DNA from: Hygrophila difformis
Lineage: Eukaryota > Streptophyta > Magnoliopsida > Lamiales > Acanthaceae
Reading direction: 5' to 3'
Length of the DNA stretch: 64,000 bases
Assembly (NCBI GenBank): GCA_030278955.1
Contig: JAOANR010000013.1
Coordinates: forward strand, 42,134,191 to 42,198,190
Shown: piece after piece, positions 1-12,272 of the stretch
How positions within the stretch are numbered: position 1 is the first letter of the stretch
How the letters are laid out: each line of letters starts with the position of its first letter
Made by a program: the position numbers and the translations under genes
Notes under the pieces: generated by a model
What the model was told of the DNA's origin: nothing
What the model saw: only the letters and a program-made list of their open reading frames with translations
Database searches by the model: none

Positions 1-1048
1 CAGTATCAACAGGAGATACAGTGCCAAACTTTTCAACAGAAGGATGGAATTAGGACCGACTTCAAGGAAAGGATAGTGTAGGTTAACATCCAAGAATTAA
101 AAAATAAAAATAAAAATAAAAAACAAAAAGTATGTTAACATTTGGAAAAATTCAATTATTCCAAATTCCTATGTACATAGTCATCAAATTTGCTTAATCC
201 ATATATGTTTAATCATTCTAATACACAGAGCATAGGAACATATCAAATTCAGCTGAGATTAAATCATATAGATCAAAGAGCAAAATGTATACGAAGAGAT
301 GTGGGTAGGCTTGGTAATATGTCAACAATGAAAATGCTATTTTAAGTTTTAACTACTTTGGGTGTGAAACAATGAAGGGACTGAAAACCTTGTAGAACCA
401 TTTCACACCACAATGGCCAATAATGAGACAAACGCCCCAAGTTACTGTTAATAGCATCATCATCGACCCCGGGCTAAACAGGCCCGCAAAGAAAAATTTG
501 GATGAATTGGAGGCCGAAATTACCTAAAGGTCGTGGAAGTGAAGAGGGAGCTCCGACGCGGCGGCGAAGGAAGGGAAAGGCCGCACCCTGCATTCCTGCA
601 ATTATTTACAAGCAGGAATTAAAACTCACGGTTCCCATATTGAAGCTTTCATGTCTGAATCATCAATTTAAGGGCTGCACATATCCTGAAATAAAGGTAA
701 CAATAAAAATCAACTGATTTTATAACTTTCTAGCTACTGCAATACTACCTTAGCATTTGCTACACAATCAACAACCAGTCCCGATGGAATTAGACTTGCA
801 TTTCTTCATATCACAACCAGTATGTTACATAGAACTGATATATGCGTCCGTGATGCTGAAGCAACACCTGCATTTCTTCAAAATCAATAAACCTTAACTG
901 AAATTTTGACAACACATTTCATTCAACCAACAATGGAAATCACAGTTACAAGTCGTAGATTTGCAACACCGAAAACAAGCATTCGTTACCTTAATTGTTA
1001 GGGGAAGGGAAAGACAGTTTACCTTAACTGACGGATCTAGGGTTTGAA
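1..1048. other. Non-coding, no gene recognised
   Basis: AT-rich sequence with no recognisable exon on either strand. A short GC-rich patch near 480-600 is open in one frame but resembles nothing I know. It could be the decayed 3' part of the minus-strand gene that follows, whose expected C-terminal exons I could not find here. Confidence 0.4.
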
Positions 1049-1072
1049 TCAGATACTCCTAAATGCTTCTGG

Positions 1073-2694
1073 GCACACCTTTAATTTTTTAAGACGGGAT
1101 GAAAGGTTGTTAATGTTCTCTTGGTAGTCAGGACTACCTGAACTCATGCCTCCAATGATCTTGATCTCTTCTTTGATTCTGTTCATCGTAGGAAGTTGTT
1201 GGGCATGCTCCTCATTTGCAACTCTGCACATTAAATTTTCAATCATATATAGCAAGCAATAAACTCATCATCGCTTCAAGTAGCATAAAACTGAAAATTC
1301 ATAAGATCTCGTTCCCCAAGAGAAGTTTATAGATGTTTGCTGCACTTTGATAATCAATATTGCCAAAATCACATATTACTTGAGCTTCTTTACTTGATTG
1401 CAAAATATTCTTGATGAACAACCAAGAATAAAGACGTTTAATACGCACTGCATTGAACCATTTTGTGAACAGATATTTATGGCAACCACCCATAGGCTTC
1501 CACCCATAGTCTTTAACCTCATTTGTTAAATTATGCCACTATCTATACAGATTTTAGATTTTTCAGAACACCTTGTGAGTCCTCAATCTCAACATGCTAT
1601 AAATTTACTTGATAAAATTACAGTTCAGTCTCATCTTACCTTTTTATTTTACATACAGTGTGTGTAGCTTGAATTTTTGAACAAGTGCTACTTAAGTTCC
1701 AAATCAATCAATTATACAATGAAAGATGGTACATTGCTATGATTGATTCTTTTCAATTCTCAAATTGTGTTTCTTTTAAGACAGTAAAATTTGATCCAGA
1801 AAAATATGTAAGTTGAGTTAAGCCTTAAATTTGGACAAAAAGAAAAGGGAAATTAATACTAATTATATAGCCTCAATCACCCAATAATTTTCCATAATCA
1901 CTCCGCTGCAGCTGCCCCATCTTCACCAATGACAATCGTGTCACACTCCGCCATAGAAGATTATCAAAATCCTGGTTTGCGAACCTTATTGTCGTCAGTG
2001 ATATCCAACACAGAAGTTTCAGAAAGGAAAAAACGAAGACAGCGCAGATGAGAATTCAAATAAGTATTAAAAATTGAGTAATCAATGACAACGACCAGAA
2101 TTGCATTTGCATTTTCTACTATGCAACCTAATCACCTCAAAGACCATAGTACCCGATGCAACAACATTTGTACAATCACTAACCAAAAAATAATACAAAA
2201 AGAAAAAAGCACCTCGATCGGCAGATTCGAAGATCTGAAAGAGAACCCTCTCCTCCATCTGAGCGTGCTCCAGCATCAACTGCAACAGGTGTGAATACTC
2301 CTTGGCAAATTTCTTGACCTCCATTCCCGGGGTGCCCATGGAAGGATCCGCTCTAGCTTTTCCGCCACGCCCCTGTCGAGATGAAAGTTAATGCTCCATT
2401 GCAGCAGCACAACAAAGGCGACGATGGGAGTGGTTTCGCCGCACCAGCCCCAGATAGAGGTGGCGGTAGCATTGGTGAGGGCGAGAGGCGGGTCAGGGAA
2501 TTTGGAGTCGAGGTAACGGAGGATATCCTCGGCGGATCCGGAAACAACGTCGGAATTGTAAATAAGGGTAGGGTTTAGGCGGGCGTCGAAGGGGATGAAT
2601 TGGAGAATGACGGGCTTGTAGAGGAAGGCCAATCGGATGTGGGAGGTGGCGAAGCTGTCGAGGGGCCGTAGAGGGAACTCAAATTAACCGAGGA
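1073..2694 (-). pseudogene. Hemerythrin/HHE-domain-like gene, degenerate
   Basis: Minus-strand pieces resemble a plant HHE cation-binding (hemerythrin-like) protein of the Arabidopsis At3g54290 type. The 5' piece (about 2694-2350) encodes a stretch containing TSHIRLAFLYKP and SDVVSGSAEDILRYLDSKFP. A second piece (about 2349-2220), in another frame, has MGTPGMEVKKFAKEY and LMLEHAQMEERVLF. A third exon-like piece (about 1240-1073) has ANEEHAQQLP and GSPDYQENINNLSSRLKKL, followed by a GT donor. Joining the first two pieces needs a one-base frameshift near 2350, the phases between the second and third pieces do not match, and the C-terminal acidic exons of the family are absent. I therefore call it a decayed or truncated copy. 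Such proteins would bind metal through His/Glu residues of a four-helix bundle; whether any product is made is unknown. Family naming is from memory of homologues. Confidence 0.6.
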
Positions 2695-3138
2695 GGAGAA
2701 TGGAAGCAAAGATTCTTGCTGGGGCTGTGTGACTCGATTTCAGATAAACGCGACTCGATATTAAACTTCTCGCGCAGGGAGGGCAGCGAGCGACGAGGAT
2801 GCGCGCAGGGCTAAGGCAGCGGCGGCTAGGGCTCACGGAGGCCGGAGGAGGGCCGACGTTCACTGGGCTGAGTGCGGCGGAAGTGAGCGATGGGGAGCGA
2901 AGGCGGAGTGAAATTAGTCATGGGAAATTTAGGGCGGAGGAAACGAAGAGGAGGGGAGCAGTGGTTTAGATTTAGGAGGGGGAGAAATGAGACTGCGCAA
3001 AATCGATCCCAGATAAGAATAATGGAATCCACCATCATCTTGATCCAACGGCCACAATTTTAATTGAATTTTAGATCCAACTGCAGAGAATTCAATTCAG
3101 ATTTGGTTGAGAGTTTCTCTGATAGGATAGAAGATAAT

Positions 3139-3210
3139 GATATACTAGAGCGCACATATATATATATATATATATATAATGATATATATATATAATGATA
3201 TACTAGAGAG
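3139..3210. repeat. AT dinucleotide repeat with duplicated flank
   Basis: Two (TA)n tracts are enclosed by two copies of AATGATATACTAGAG (near 3136 and 3193). The duplicated flank suggests slippage or a small excision footprint. Confidence 0.6.
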
Positions 3211-3700
3211 CGTTCTGCTCGCTACGCCGCGCGACTCTATAATCTATAATCAATTTTGTAATTGTAGAAAGCATGACATGGTTAAACATGCTGGTTAAAA
3301 ATGGTCATGGATTCTCTAATCTAGAAACAATGTAAATTAAATAGATGACAGATTGAATTGCAGCCGGTGCTGAATACGGGTGCAAGAAAGGTGTGAGCTC
3401 TGTGTGTGTGCCCTATGAGGTGAAGGGGGTTTCTGCACACTCAATGGCCAGGAAGATGATATAACAGTTAAGATTCAGAATAAGATTTAACCAAGTGTTA
3501 ATACATTCAAGAAATGCATTGATTCATGAAAGCAATTTAAGTCGTCTGAGTGCATCTGTGAATTGCCAAATAAAGTGATACTCATAACAATATTCCATCC
3601 AAACCCAAAATTTAATACTCCTATCATTGCTCAAAAGCACACTAATGAAATCCCAGTAAAAACAAAATAATATATTGCAGAATGTTGAGGCAAAGCATAC

Positions 3701-3772
3701 CAGAAAATTACAAAAACTCTCAATGAAAGGAATTGGAGCATCCAAAAACTGTATTATGTTCCCAGGCATAAT
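3701..3772 (-). pseudogene. Possible DENN-domain exon fragment
   Basis: A minus-strand stretch bounded by a plausible acceptor (CAG at 3775-3773) and a GT donor reads IMPGNIIQFLDAPIPFI. The LDAP.PF core resembles the 'LLDAPVPYIIG' strand of DENN domains, which act as exchange factors for Rab GTPases. No neighbouring DENN exon was recognised, so this is at most an isolated remnant; a chance resemblance is possible. Confidence 0.22.
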
Positions 3773-3786
3773 CTGTAGGGAAATTC

Positions 3787-5033
3787 AATTGTTTTAGAAT
3801 TAGCTGGTTAATTATTCATTCACGTGGAAAAAAAAATAAGTATCAATTGGAGGAGAAATATACAAAGAAAACCATAATGAAATTTGGTCAATAAATGAGC
3901 ATAAATCAAAGAGAAACTTATAATGTTGTATAAATATATTTGACATATGCTACTAACGTCAACAGTGATCACATTATAACCCCCAAAAAAGAGCAGAACT
4001 TTGTGGAAGAATAAATTATGTCATTCAGATGAACAAATTATCTGGTTAAAAGTGACTTATTAGCAAGAAAGAAATTCGCTTCGAAAATTAGCCAGAAGAA
4101 CCATACCAACTGGCAATACATGTTAATGTTTAAAATAAAAACGAAAATTACTATAACATAGGATAAAGTATAGACAGATTCACTCATTTAATCTTCTGAA
4201 CACGGTAACGAAATTGCACCAAGCAATCCAAAAACTCCCCCAATGACCTATAACTCCCTTTCACAATCCCATAATTCACATGACAAAAAAAGCAAGAGTC
4301 GAAAAACTTGATAATGCTGACAACCCACATAAATCAAATGCAGTAGTCCACTATGAATCAATGAATACAACGCATTGTTGTCCACATGATGCAAAATCAA
4401 TGAATTGTACTTTTTTTTTCTTTTTTTTTTATAAACTTCATCTAGCATTGAATTTAAGGTCCATTTCATTATCTAGAAATGTGCACGCATGTTAGAATTG
4501 TAATTAATCAGGAATAGCTCCCTTTCTTTATCATTAAAAACTTACCACAGCCAACAACATAAATTAGCTCACACTTTGGATTTTGGAATAGAAAACAAAT
4601 TGTAGAACTTAACGAGAGATCAAGACCGATTCTGAATGTAACTATGTAAGACAAATCCCAGTCAAACATTTTATACAGCTAGTTATTTTACAAAAGAAAA
4701 TTTTCCACATTCACCGACGTACCTATTTCTCAAACACTCCAACTGCATATATAGGATGCGGTTCTACGAATTCGCTTTGGCTACTGAGTTTACTCTAACA
4801 ACATGTGCCCCGGTCTTCTTCCTCATCCATATCACTATTTCTTCCCTTTCCACAAAAAGGCGACCAAAAACAAAATATTAACACAGTTTCAAAAAGACCT
4901 TTACATACAACAATTCATCACCGAAACCCCATAGGCGCTTCAAATCTATAATTCTCTAATCCATCAATCAACCAGACCATGCATACATACATAAACTAAA
5001 TCAAGAAAAGCTTACGAGGAAAATCCAGCTACA
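3787..5033. other. Non-coding, no gene recognised
   Basis: AT-rich DNA with poly-T/poly-A tracts and no convincing exon. It lies between minus-strand gene remnants and may be old intron sequence. Confidence 0.4.
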
Positions 5034-5376
5034 TAGTGGAAGAACCTTTAATCCCCAAATTCATAGCAACCTTGCGATGGCTCTCAGCATCAATCTTGAG
5101 CAGAAAAATCGACCCTTCAATCTGTTCGCAGCCTCCGCAAATCTTGGCTTCAGCTCGGTGCTTCTCCCACACCAGGGGACGTATTCCGAAAACATGTCAA
5201 ACTCATTCTTCTCAATTGGCCTATCAGTGTTATGACTGTTAAGCTCCGGAGGCCAGAATTATCCTTTGCGCACTGCTCAAAGCCTCCGCCTTCGATTTCT
5301 TCCTGAAATCCCAATTTTTTTGCTCCGCTGTAGCATCCGGATCCAGCACAAATTCTTGCTTGTTATCCATTGCCAT
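5034..5376 (-). pseudogene. Thioredoxin/PDI-like domain remnant
   Basis: On the minus strand an ATG at 5376 opens a 45-codon frame (MAMDNKQEFVLDPDATAEQ...) that ends at a stop. Beyond it, another frame contains [20 protein letters not shown], then after a one-base frameshift [20 protein letters not shown] followed by a stop. This matches the thioredoxin fold of protein disulfide isomerases: APWCGHC active site, KLAP helix, and 'DAxxxxxxAxxxGIKGFPT' strand. The CxxC site is damaged (CGRS instead of CGHC) and the cis-proline 'FPT' motif is changed to SST. With one frameshift and two stops it cannot encode a working oxidoreductase. The fold-back repeat starting at 5531 lies just upstream of this start codon. 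Confidence 0.6.
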
Positions 5377-5530
5377 AGGATTTGTTGTCCAGATTAACCC
5401 GAATAGACGCAGATGGAAAAGAAATGAGGAAGAGTTGAACGATGGGCGCGGCGAGCGCGGGGTGCAAGATGGAGGCGCTGTGCTATTGGAGGTCGAAAGA
5501 CAAAGATTGGACGTTGGACATATATATGGT

Positions 5531-7008
5531 ATGATTTATTCCAACTCATTACCTTTATTTCAATTAATAATAAAACACCTCATTCGGGTATTTTAAACAA
5601 TAATGGTATATTACAAAAGAACTCTTGGCCCCATTCGTTCCGCCAAACAATTATTCATTTCCTCCACAAAAGCCTATTCATACAAAGTATAATCTTATAT
5701 TCCTGAAGAGATAAAGAAAAACAATAAAAAGAAATTAAAAAATAAAATAACATTACCCTATTATACTCGTAATCGCGCCCGTGCACGACGTGATCTCTCA
5801 CGAACCTCAATGATGACTTAAAATTATAAACCCGAACATGTCCTAGTGGATGTAACTTCCGAAATATATTAACAACTCCATGGTTAATCGATTGTACATC
5901 CGTTTCCCATCTCTTGACATGTTGGTCAATGTCTGCAACAAATTTTAGATCTTTATTGTCACGATCAAAGTGTCCTACTGCTTCGATTGACGTGAAGGCC
6001 ATGAATGGCATCATCTCCTATTTTTTTGGATTAAACAAAAACGGGCGGCGATCTAAAAAGGGCTTGAAATTAAATTTAAAATCAAAATATAACTACAAAG
6101 ATTAAGAGAACATATATATATTAGAACTTACCGTGAGTAATCTTCTTGATCGCAAAATTATTGTTTCTCCGAATTAAATTGTAACCGATGATTGAACAAA
6201 TCAGCCAAGCTCATACTAAAAAGGTTTCTGAGGTGTTTCATTTTGGACAGAAGATTTGAAGGATGAAAAAATGAAACACCTCAGAAACCTTTTCAGTAGG
6301 AGCTTGGCTCACTTGTTCAATCCTCGGTTATAATTTAATTCGGAGAAACAATCATTTTGCGATCAAGAAGATTACTCACGGTAAGTTTTAATATCTATTG
6401 TTCTCTTAATCTTAGTGGTTAAGTTTTGATTTTAAATTTAATTTCAGACCCTTTTTGGATCGCCACCCATTTTTGCTTAATCCAAAAAAAGGGAGATGGT
6501 GTCATTCATGTCCTTCACGTAAATTAAAGCAGTAGGACACTTTTATCGAGACCATAAAGATCCAAAATTTGTTGCAGACATTCATCAACATGTCAAGAGA
6601 TGGGAAACGAAAGTACAATCAGTTAACCATGGTGTTGTTAATTTATTTCGAAAGTTACATCCACTGGGACATGCTCGGGTTTATAATTTCCAGCCATCAT
6701 TGAGGTTCATGAGAAATCACATCGTTCACGGGCGCAATTACGAGTATAATAGGGTAATATTATTTTATTTTTTATTTTCTTGATTTCTTCTTTTATTGTT
6801 TTTCTTTATCTCTTCAAGAATATAATATTATACTTTGTATGAACAGGCTTCTGTGGAGGAAATAAATAATCGTTTGGCAGAACGAATGGGGCCAAGAGTT
6901 CTTTTGAACATATACCATTATTGTTTAAAATACCCGAATGAGGTATTTTATTATTAATTGAAGCTTTATTATTAATTGAAGCATAAAAGATAATGAGTTG
7001 GAATAAAT
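5531..7008. repeat. Long fold-back inverted repeat
   Basis: The left arm (about 5531-6245) and right arm (about 6268-7008) are inverted copies separated by a loop of only about 22 bases. The outer ends share TTATTCCAACTCATTA and its complement; the inner ends share AAGGTTTCTGAGGTGTTTCATTTT and its complement. Small indels and substitutions distinguish the arms. Each arm carries the same coding-like stretch, read outward from the centre, containing KRWETDVQSINHGVVNIFRK in the left arm and a diverged KRWETKVQSVNHGVVNLFRK in the right. I do not recognise that protein. A transcript through the locus would fold into a roughly 700-bp hairpin. I found no target-site duplication or transposase, so fold-back transposon and local inverted duplication both remain possible. 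Confidence 0.8.
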
Positions 7009-7202
7009 ATATATATATATATAAGGGAGAAGAAAGCAACCAGTTGGCAACACTAAGTATGAACTTCTGTTTTGGCTAGGAATGCTAGAAGGCAGAGAAA
7101 AATCAGAAATTAAGAGAGAATCACATCACAATCATGACAGAGAACAGACAAATATCTACAATGCTTCTAAATTAAAAAATTCATTTTAACGTATGAACTC
7201 AC

Positions 7203-8050
7203 CCGCCAGTAATACTGTCGCAGGCTGACGAGAGACATTGTTCCTCTTGATATCAGCTAACAAAGCATGAACATGTTCATCCTCAAACCCCAAGTAAACA
7301 GGAAACTGGAAATAGGTAGGTATAATTATCATTTCAAAAAGTTATAACCAAGGAAAGGGAAGAAAAACAATTAATAGATCCTACTTAATCCAAATATCCA
7401 AAAGCATGGAGAAGGTATCTAGAAACAAGCATCGAGTAGGCAAGATTCTGGACTCCCAGCTGCATATTCATTATTCATAAGCTAAAGTGTATTAAAGTTT
7501 CCTTGGGCAAATTAGGAACATGGGATCATTAATTGATCAAATACATAAAAATGTCGTGACAAGAAACCCTCAGACAATTAAAAGATTCATAGGTAATTAA
7601 AATACCTATGAAAAGAAAGCGCTGAAAGAGTTAGCGGCAAATGCCATAACCAAGCGAGAAGAATGACAGAAGACTTATCGTGATGGTTTGCTTTTAACTT
7701 TACAAAAGAAACACTGGCTGCATAACAAAAAGATTCATTTTTTTTCTTCTACGGTGCCAAAGAAAATAAAAAACACAGATAGTTTGCTTTTAACTTACAA
7801 AAGAAACATTGGCTGCATAACAAAAAGATACAGTATAAGTAACATAACAGTTTGTTGCCGAGATCCTTCGAATAATCAAGCAATAGAATATTCTCATACC
7901 TTCCCCACCAGGAATCGCACAAGTTTATAGATGTCTTCTTTGAATGAATAAAGAAACTGTCCGACCAACACATATGAGCCATCATTGCAAATAAGGGAGC
8001 AACACATAAATGAAGGGAATCAAACAAGCTGCATATCCAAGCAAGCACAC
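7203..8050 (-). pseudogene. Unidentified minus-strand exon-like pieces
   Basis: Three stretches look like exons of one unrecognised gene. At 7305-7203, flanked by CAG and GGTGAG, the frame gives FPVYLGFEDEHVHALLADIK and continues to VSRQPATVLLAG. At about 7460-7390 there is LGVQNLAYSMLVSRYLLHAF. At about 7990-7903 there is GQFLYSFKEDIYKLVRFLVG followed by a GTATGAG donor, but this frame meets a stop upstream. Splice-like borders and non-random composition argue for former coding sequence; the broken frame argues for decay. The fold-back repeat at 5531-7008 separates these pieces from the PDI-like remnant, so the two may once have belonged to one locus. No function is assigned. Confidence 0.3.
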
Positions 8051-9600
8051 ATCCAGTAAGTAAAAGCTAAAATAAAATAGGTTATCTAAGCCAAGAAAAT
8101 TTAATGTTGGTAGAACACATTATTTTCCAGAACGAAGTACTACCCATTCTACATGGTATACGAAGATAAAATAAATATAATTGAAAATAATGAACCACAC
8201 AACCAGCAAGTGATCATTCTACATGAAGCCTATTGTGACTCCAAATGGGAATATAATTAAATGCATTATTCTTACTGATTTGTCATAATTCGGCATACTC
8301 AAAACTAATAAATGTACTCATACAACATTCTACGATCCTAGAATGCTTCAGAGTCTGCATTTCTTCCATGACCTATACCACAAATTAAGAGTAATTAAAA
8401 GTAATAAAGATAATATGTGCCTGAAAAGCTAAAAACAGATATATATAGACCTGGCATTTTTTTCACTCGATATATTCTAAATCCAGGCATTCAATATTCA
8501 AACCATCTTAGTCTTCTCGATAATTCCTTGATGGCATTCCTGCAATGATAAATAAGAAATGAGAGTCAGTTACATGTTCCTGCATTTGATTTAGCTCTTC
8601 CATTCAAAATCATAACATAACCACTACTATGGTTCTCATAGGTGCTAATTTAAATCATTTTTTTAAATTGCGTGAGGAATACATGAGGAAAAACATTATG
8701 AAAAGTACAACGACACCAACAAAGAGAACATGGCAGAAAGCATTTATAGAATAAATGGAGAACTATTCCATTTCGTATGCCGGACACTACTTCATGCAAA
8801 ATATCCTTTTAATCCTTCTCTTAAGAAACCATAGCAGTATAGAAATGTAATAGGGAGCAAATACACCCACATTAACCAATGAAGCATACCACGAATAGCA
8901 CTCATGGGCACATATACAATCGGACCAAAAAAAGAGGACAAAAACAAAGGCAGCATATCGACCCTTGAAAATGGTGAAAATTTAACAACAGATCGGACGT
9001 AGACAGTGGAAAACCATAACATTGGAGACGGAAGCGTCGTCGGCCGGAGAGAGAGAGGCGGCGAGCAAGTACGTATCTTTTGGGAATCGTAATCCACAAT
9101 GGAGGAGCACGGAGAAGGGCTCGGGTTGTGTAGAGAGGTGAATGGGCGAGAGGCCTAACGGGACCGATGGTCAGCACTCGCAAGCAAAATCGCAAATGGG
9201 CTGAGATTTGGCGACGGCTATCGACTGTGAATGTCGCAGTGAGTACGATGGCGTGTCTAGGGCAGAAAGGAAGGCCTGGGAGAGCGTAGGACGGTGGGGG
9301 ATTACGGCGGTAGGGCTCGCGATGGCTGTGGGGAAGAAATTTGGGGCAGATGTAGGAGGGGATCGCAATGGCTGTGAGGAAACCCTAGCGCTGCCATATG
9401 AACAGTGAAATGAAGAAAAGTAGAGGAATACCGAATACAGGGTTTGAGAATCTTGATACGGTGGTGACACTCCTGGCAAAATTGGGTCATAGCCCAATGC
9501 CAAGGCCCAAGGCAATGTTGGGTCAAACATCCCAATGGCAAAACTGCAATTACAGAAACTTTAAGAGGATATTTCAGTAAAATAGGTTACATGAATAGTA
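8051..9600. other. Mostly non-coding; GC-rich 5'-end-like segment
   Basis: 8051-8760 is AT-rich with only a weak minus-strand exon-like string (NAIKELSRRLRWFEY near 8540-8490). 8780-9530 is richer in GC and open on the minus strand in several frames at once, as expected of a promoter/first-exon region; none of the frames gives a recognisable protein. Confidence 0.3.
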
Positions 9601-11106
9601 GATTGACATATGTAGGAAGTATATTTAGAGATATACTAGCGCTCGTGATGGACAGACGATGCCCTCTTCTGGGATGAATGCTAGAAAGATGATGTTATAA
9701 GATAGTATGCAATCCGAATAGTTTGAGCGAATAAGTGTTGGTGGGATATGCTTCGTGTTTAGAACGATGCATGTTCTTACAATTTTTATAAATTAGAAAT
9801 CAGATAAACTTCGATCTTAGAATCTTTGCTATTTATCTCCTGCGACGCCAAAAAGAAAAGCCCGTACAGAAAATTCCCTATAGCTTGTCATTATAAATCC
9901 AAATAGATTTGAGCAAATAAGTCTTCATGCGATTGTACAAATGACTAAGAGAGCAAGAGGAGTGTCTAATCTGAAAAGTTCTTCACATTTCACAACATAC
10001 ACTTTTCCTCATATGATGTTCATTCGATGATGGCTATGGCCTGCAGACTTGGACGGGTGATGTTCCCCGGTTCTAGTTTCGTTCTAGTTTTCTTTTTTTA
10101 TGCTTTCTTTATTCTTTCCCCATTCAGTGTTTCATAGTTTTCGTTTTGACACACACTTAGTGATCTTTCGTTATCCAAAAAAAAAATAAGAATGATACCA
10201 TTTCAAAATTGCTATGGTTATGATTGTGATTATGACTTTTGATGAGTTTTTCCTATATTGAAAGTTGGAAATTACTCCGGCTCCATCAATCCCATCTGAA
10301 ATGTCTTATTTGGACTTTTTATACTACCATTATGCATATTTGATATAAATTTTTGTTGCAGTTATATAAGATAAAAACATAGTGTGTGATCTAATTGGAT
10401 TCGTCTTTTTTCACGTAGTTTTAAAATATATATTTTTTTATAATTTTTATAATTTTTTTTATATTTTAATATATTAACTGTTAAATAAATTTTCGTCAGG
10501 AAAAATTTATTAAATAAATACATTGGACCGCGTGTCTATAATTTGGGGACATTTTAAACAGATCTCTGCGAAAAAAAAAATATTACAGATGGAGTAAAAA
10601 TTATCACTTGAACAGTACACTAGGACTTTGAGGAAGCTATTTTGAATTTTTGATGAGGAATCATTTACCAAATATTTAGAGCTTGTTCTTGCAATACATG
10701 TAACACTCATACCTATGGATGCTAAGTACAATGAGGCATGTGGTGTGACCTCAAACCATTTAAAAGTCAGAGATTAAAAAGGGCATTGACATTTTTGAAG
10801 AGACTTTGAGTAATCTGGATCATTATATATTGCTGAAACTAATTTGGTTATCTTGCTTGGTCTCTTTCTTGGATAGTAAATTATTTTCACAATACTGCCA
10901 TAATCATATAAGGATATGATGATGGCTCTACCATGCCTTTTAGACAATTAGACTTTATTCTCACTCCCTCAGTCCACTATTAAGTAAAAGGGGAATTTGA
11001 ACCTCAGGATTGAGGAAATAATTTATCTTTTATTACTATCTTTTATTGAGGGGGCAATGGCAGGTTTACTATACAAGTGATTTTTATCTTATCTTTATCT
11101 TTTAGC

Positions 11107-11160
<54 letters not shown>

Positions 11161-11897
11161 ACTACTATTATTATTGCTATTATTTGAAATCCACTAATTT
11201 CCACTTGCAAGATAGGTAATTATGTATTGCCACTTGCCAGTACTTTTAAATAAGCCAAATGCAGTGACCTACATGACATTTTAAAATAAATAGTGTACAT
11301 CTTTTCAACTGTTTTGAAAAGGACATCTTGCAAATAAAGCTTCCAATAATCACAAATTGCACCCATTTATTTAATGTTGAATTTAGTTATGCTATCAACC
11401 ACACTTGACATTTGTATTTTATTTTTACTTTTATCAAAAATTAAATCACTTTCCTACGTTATCTAACCAGCCATCATTTCATTATAACTTATACTACATA
11501 TTTACTATAAAACTGTGATCAACATTCATCAATTAACAAATCAAGTAAGAGGTAGCTTGGATTGGATTTTTTAAGTTGCTTTTGGCTTATGTGGTTAAAG
11601 AAAATTCTCTTATAGATCAGGTTGCTTTTGGATTTTTTAAGTTGCTTGAATAGACTGTTGTTGAAAAGTAGAAATATTGTTTTTTTTTAAAACAAAAAAA
11701 AAACAGAAAAAGAAAAAAGCACAAGCTAAAAACATATTCTCCTCGCCCCTTACATTTTAACGAAAGATCCTTCATTGCTAGCTTCCCCGTCGGTTGGAAA
11801 AATTATACAAAATATATATTTTAAAAATAATGTGATTATATAAATATAACAAACACTTAACTTAGACTGTATATTTTTCTAATATATTTATAATAAG
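9601..11897. other. Intergenic DNA, no gene recognised
   Basis: No convincing exon was seen. 10,050-10,190 (T-rich, ending ATCCAAAAAAAAAATAAG) looks like the 3' tail of an old non-LTR element, but without coding sequence this is weak. Confidence 0.35.
11110..11155. repeat. (ATT)n microsatellite
   Basis: An uninterrupted run of about 15 ATT units, followed by imperfect units to about 11,180. Confidence 0.95.
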
Positions 11898-12272
11898 TGT
11901 TAGAAAATATTCGGATCGGACCGGATCTCTCGAGCCACTGAACCATTGTCCTAAAACCTGCAAAAGTAACTCAAACAAACACTAATACACTTGTTAGTAA
12001 TATTTAGGTCAGAGAGCCCCAAACACAAAAATAATACCCAACCAGAGAGCAATAGAGACAACCTCTCAACCCAACCACACCTTCATCGCCTCGCCACAAT
12101 CATGGGCTGCAGATGCAAGAATGTGGAAGCCACAAAACTATTACGGGGAGATCATTGCACTTACCTCAACTTGTTATCCAAAGGTGGGAGAGGACCACTT
12201 TTATAAGGTTCAAACAAGAAACCCTAACCTCACATGGGCCGAGCCCAAATCAATGGGCCAAAAAACCCAACA
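11898..12272 (-). repeat. LTR (3' LTR in element orientation)
   Basis: 375 bp, close to the copy at 14597-14984. Its ends are TGTTAG and CCCAACA on the plus strand. Confidence 0.9.

Noticed and set aside
1299..1493. Minus-strand 64-codon frame with YSWLFIKNIL
   Set aside because: It lies between two hemerythrin-like pieces where an intron is expected and matches no family I know.
8792..9530. Overlapping minus-strand frames of about 100 codons with hydrophobic stretches
   Set aside because: Several frames are open over the same GC-rich DNA and none resembles a known protein; insufficient to call a gene.
1..9600. Helitron spanning the left gene fragments
   Set aside because: I could not locate convincing 5'-TC and 3'-CTRR ends with a hairpin; kept only as a hypothesis.
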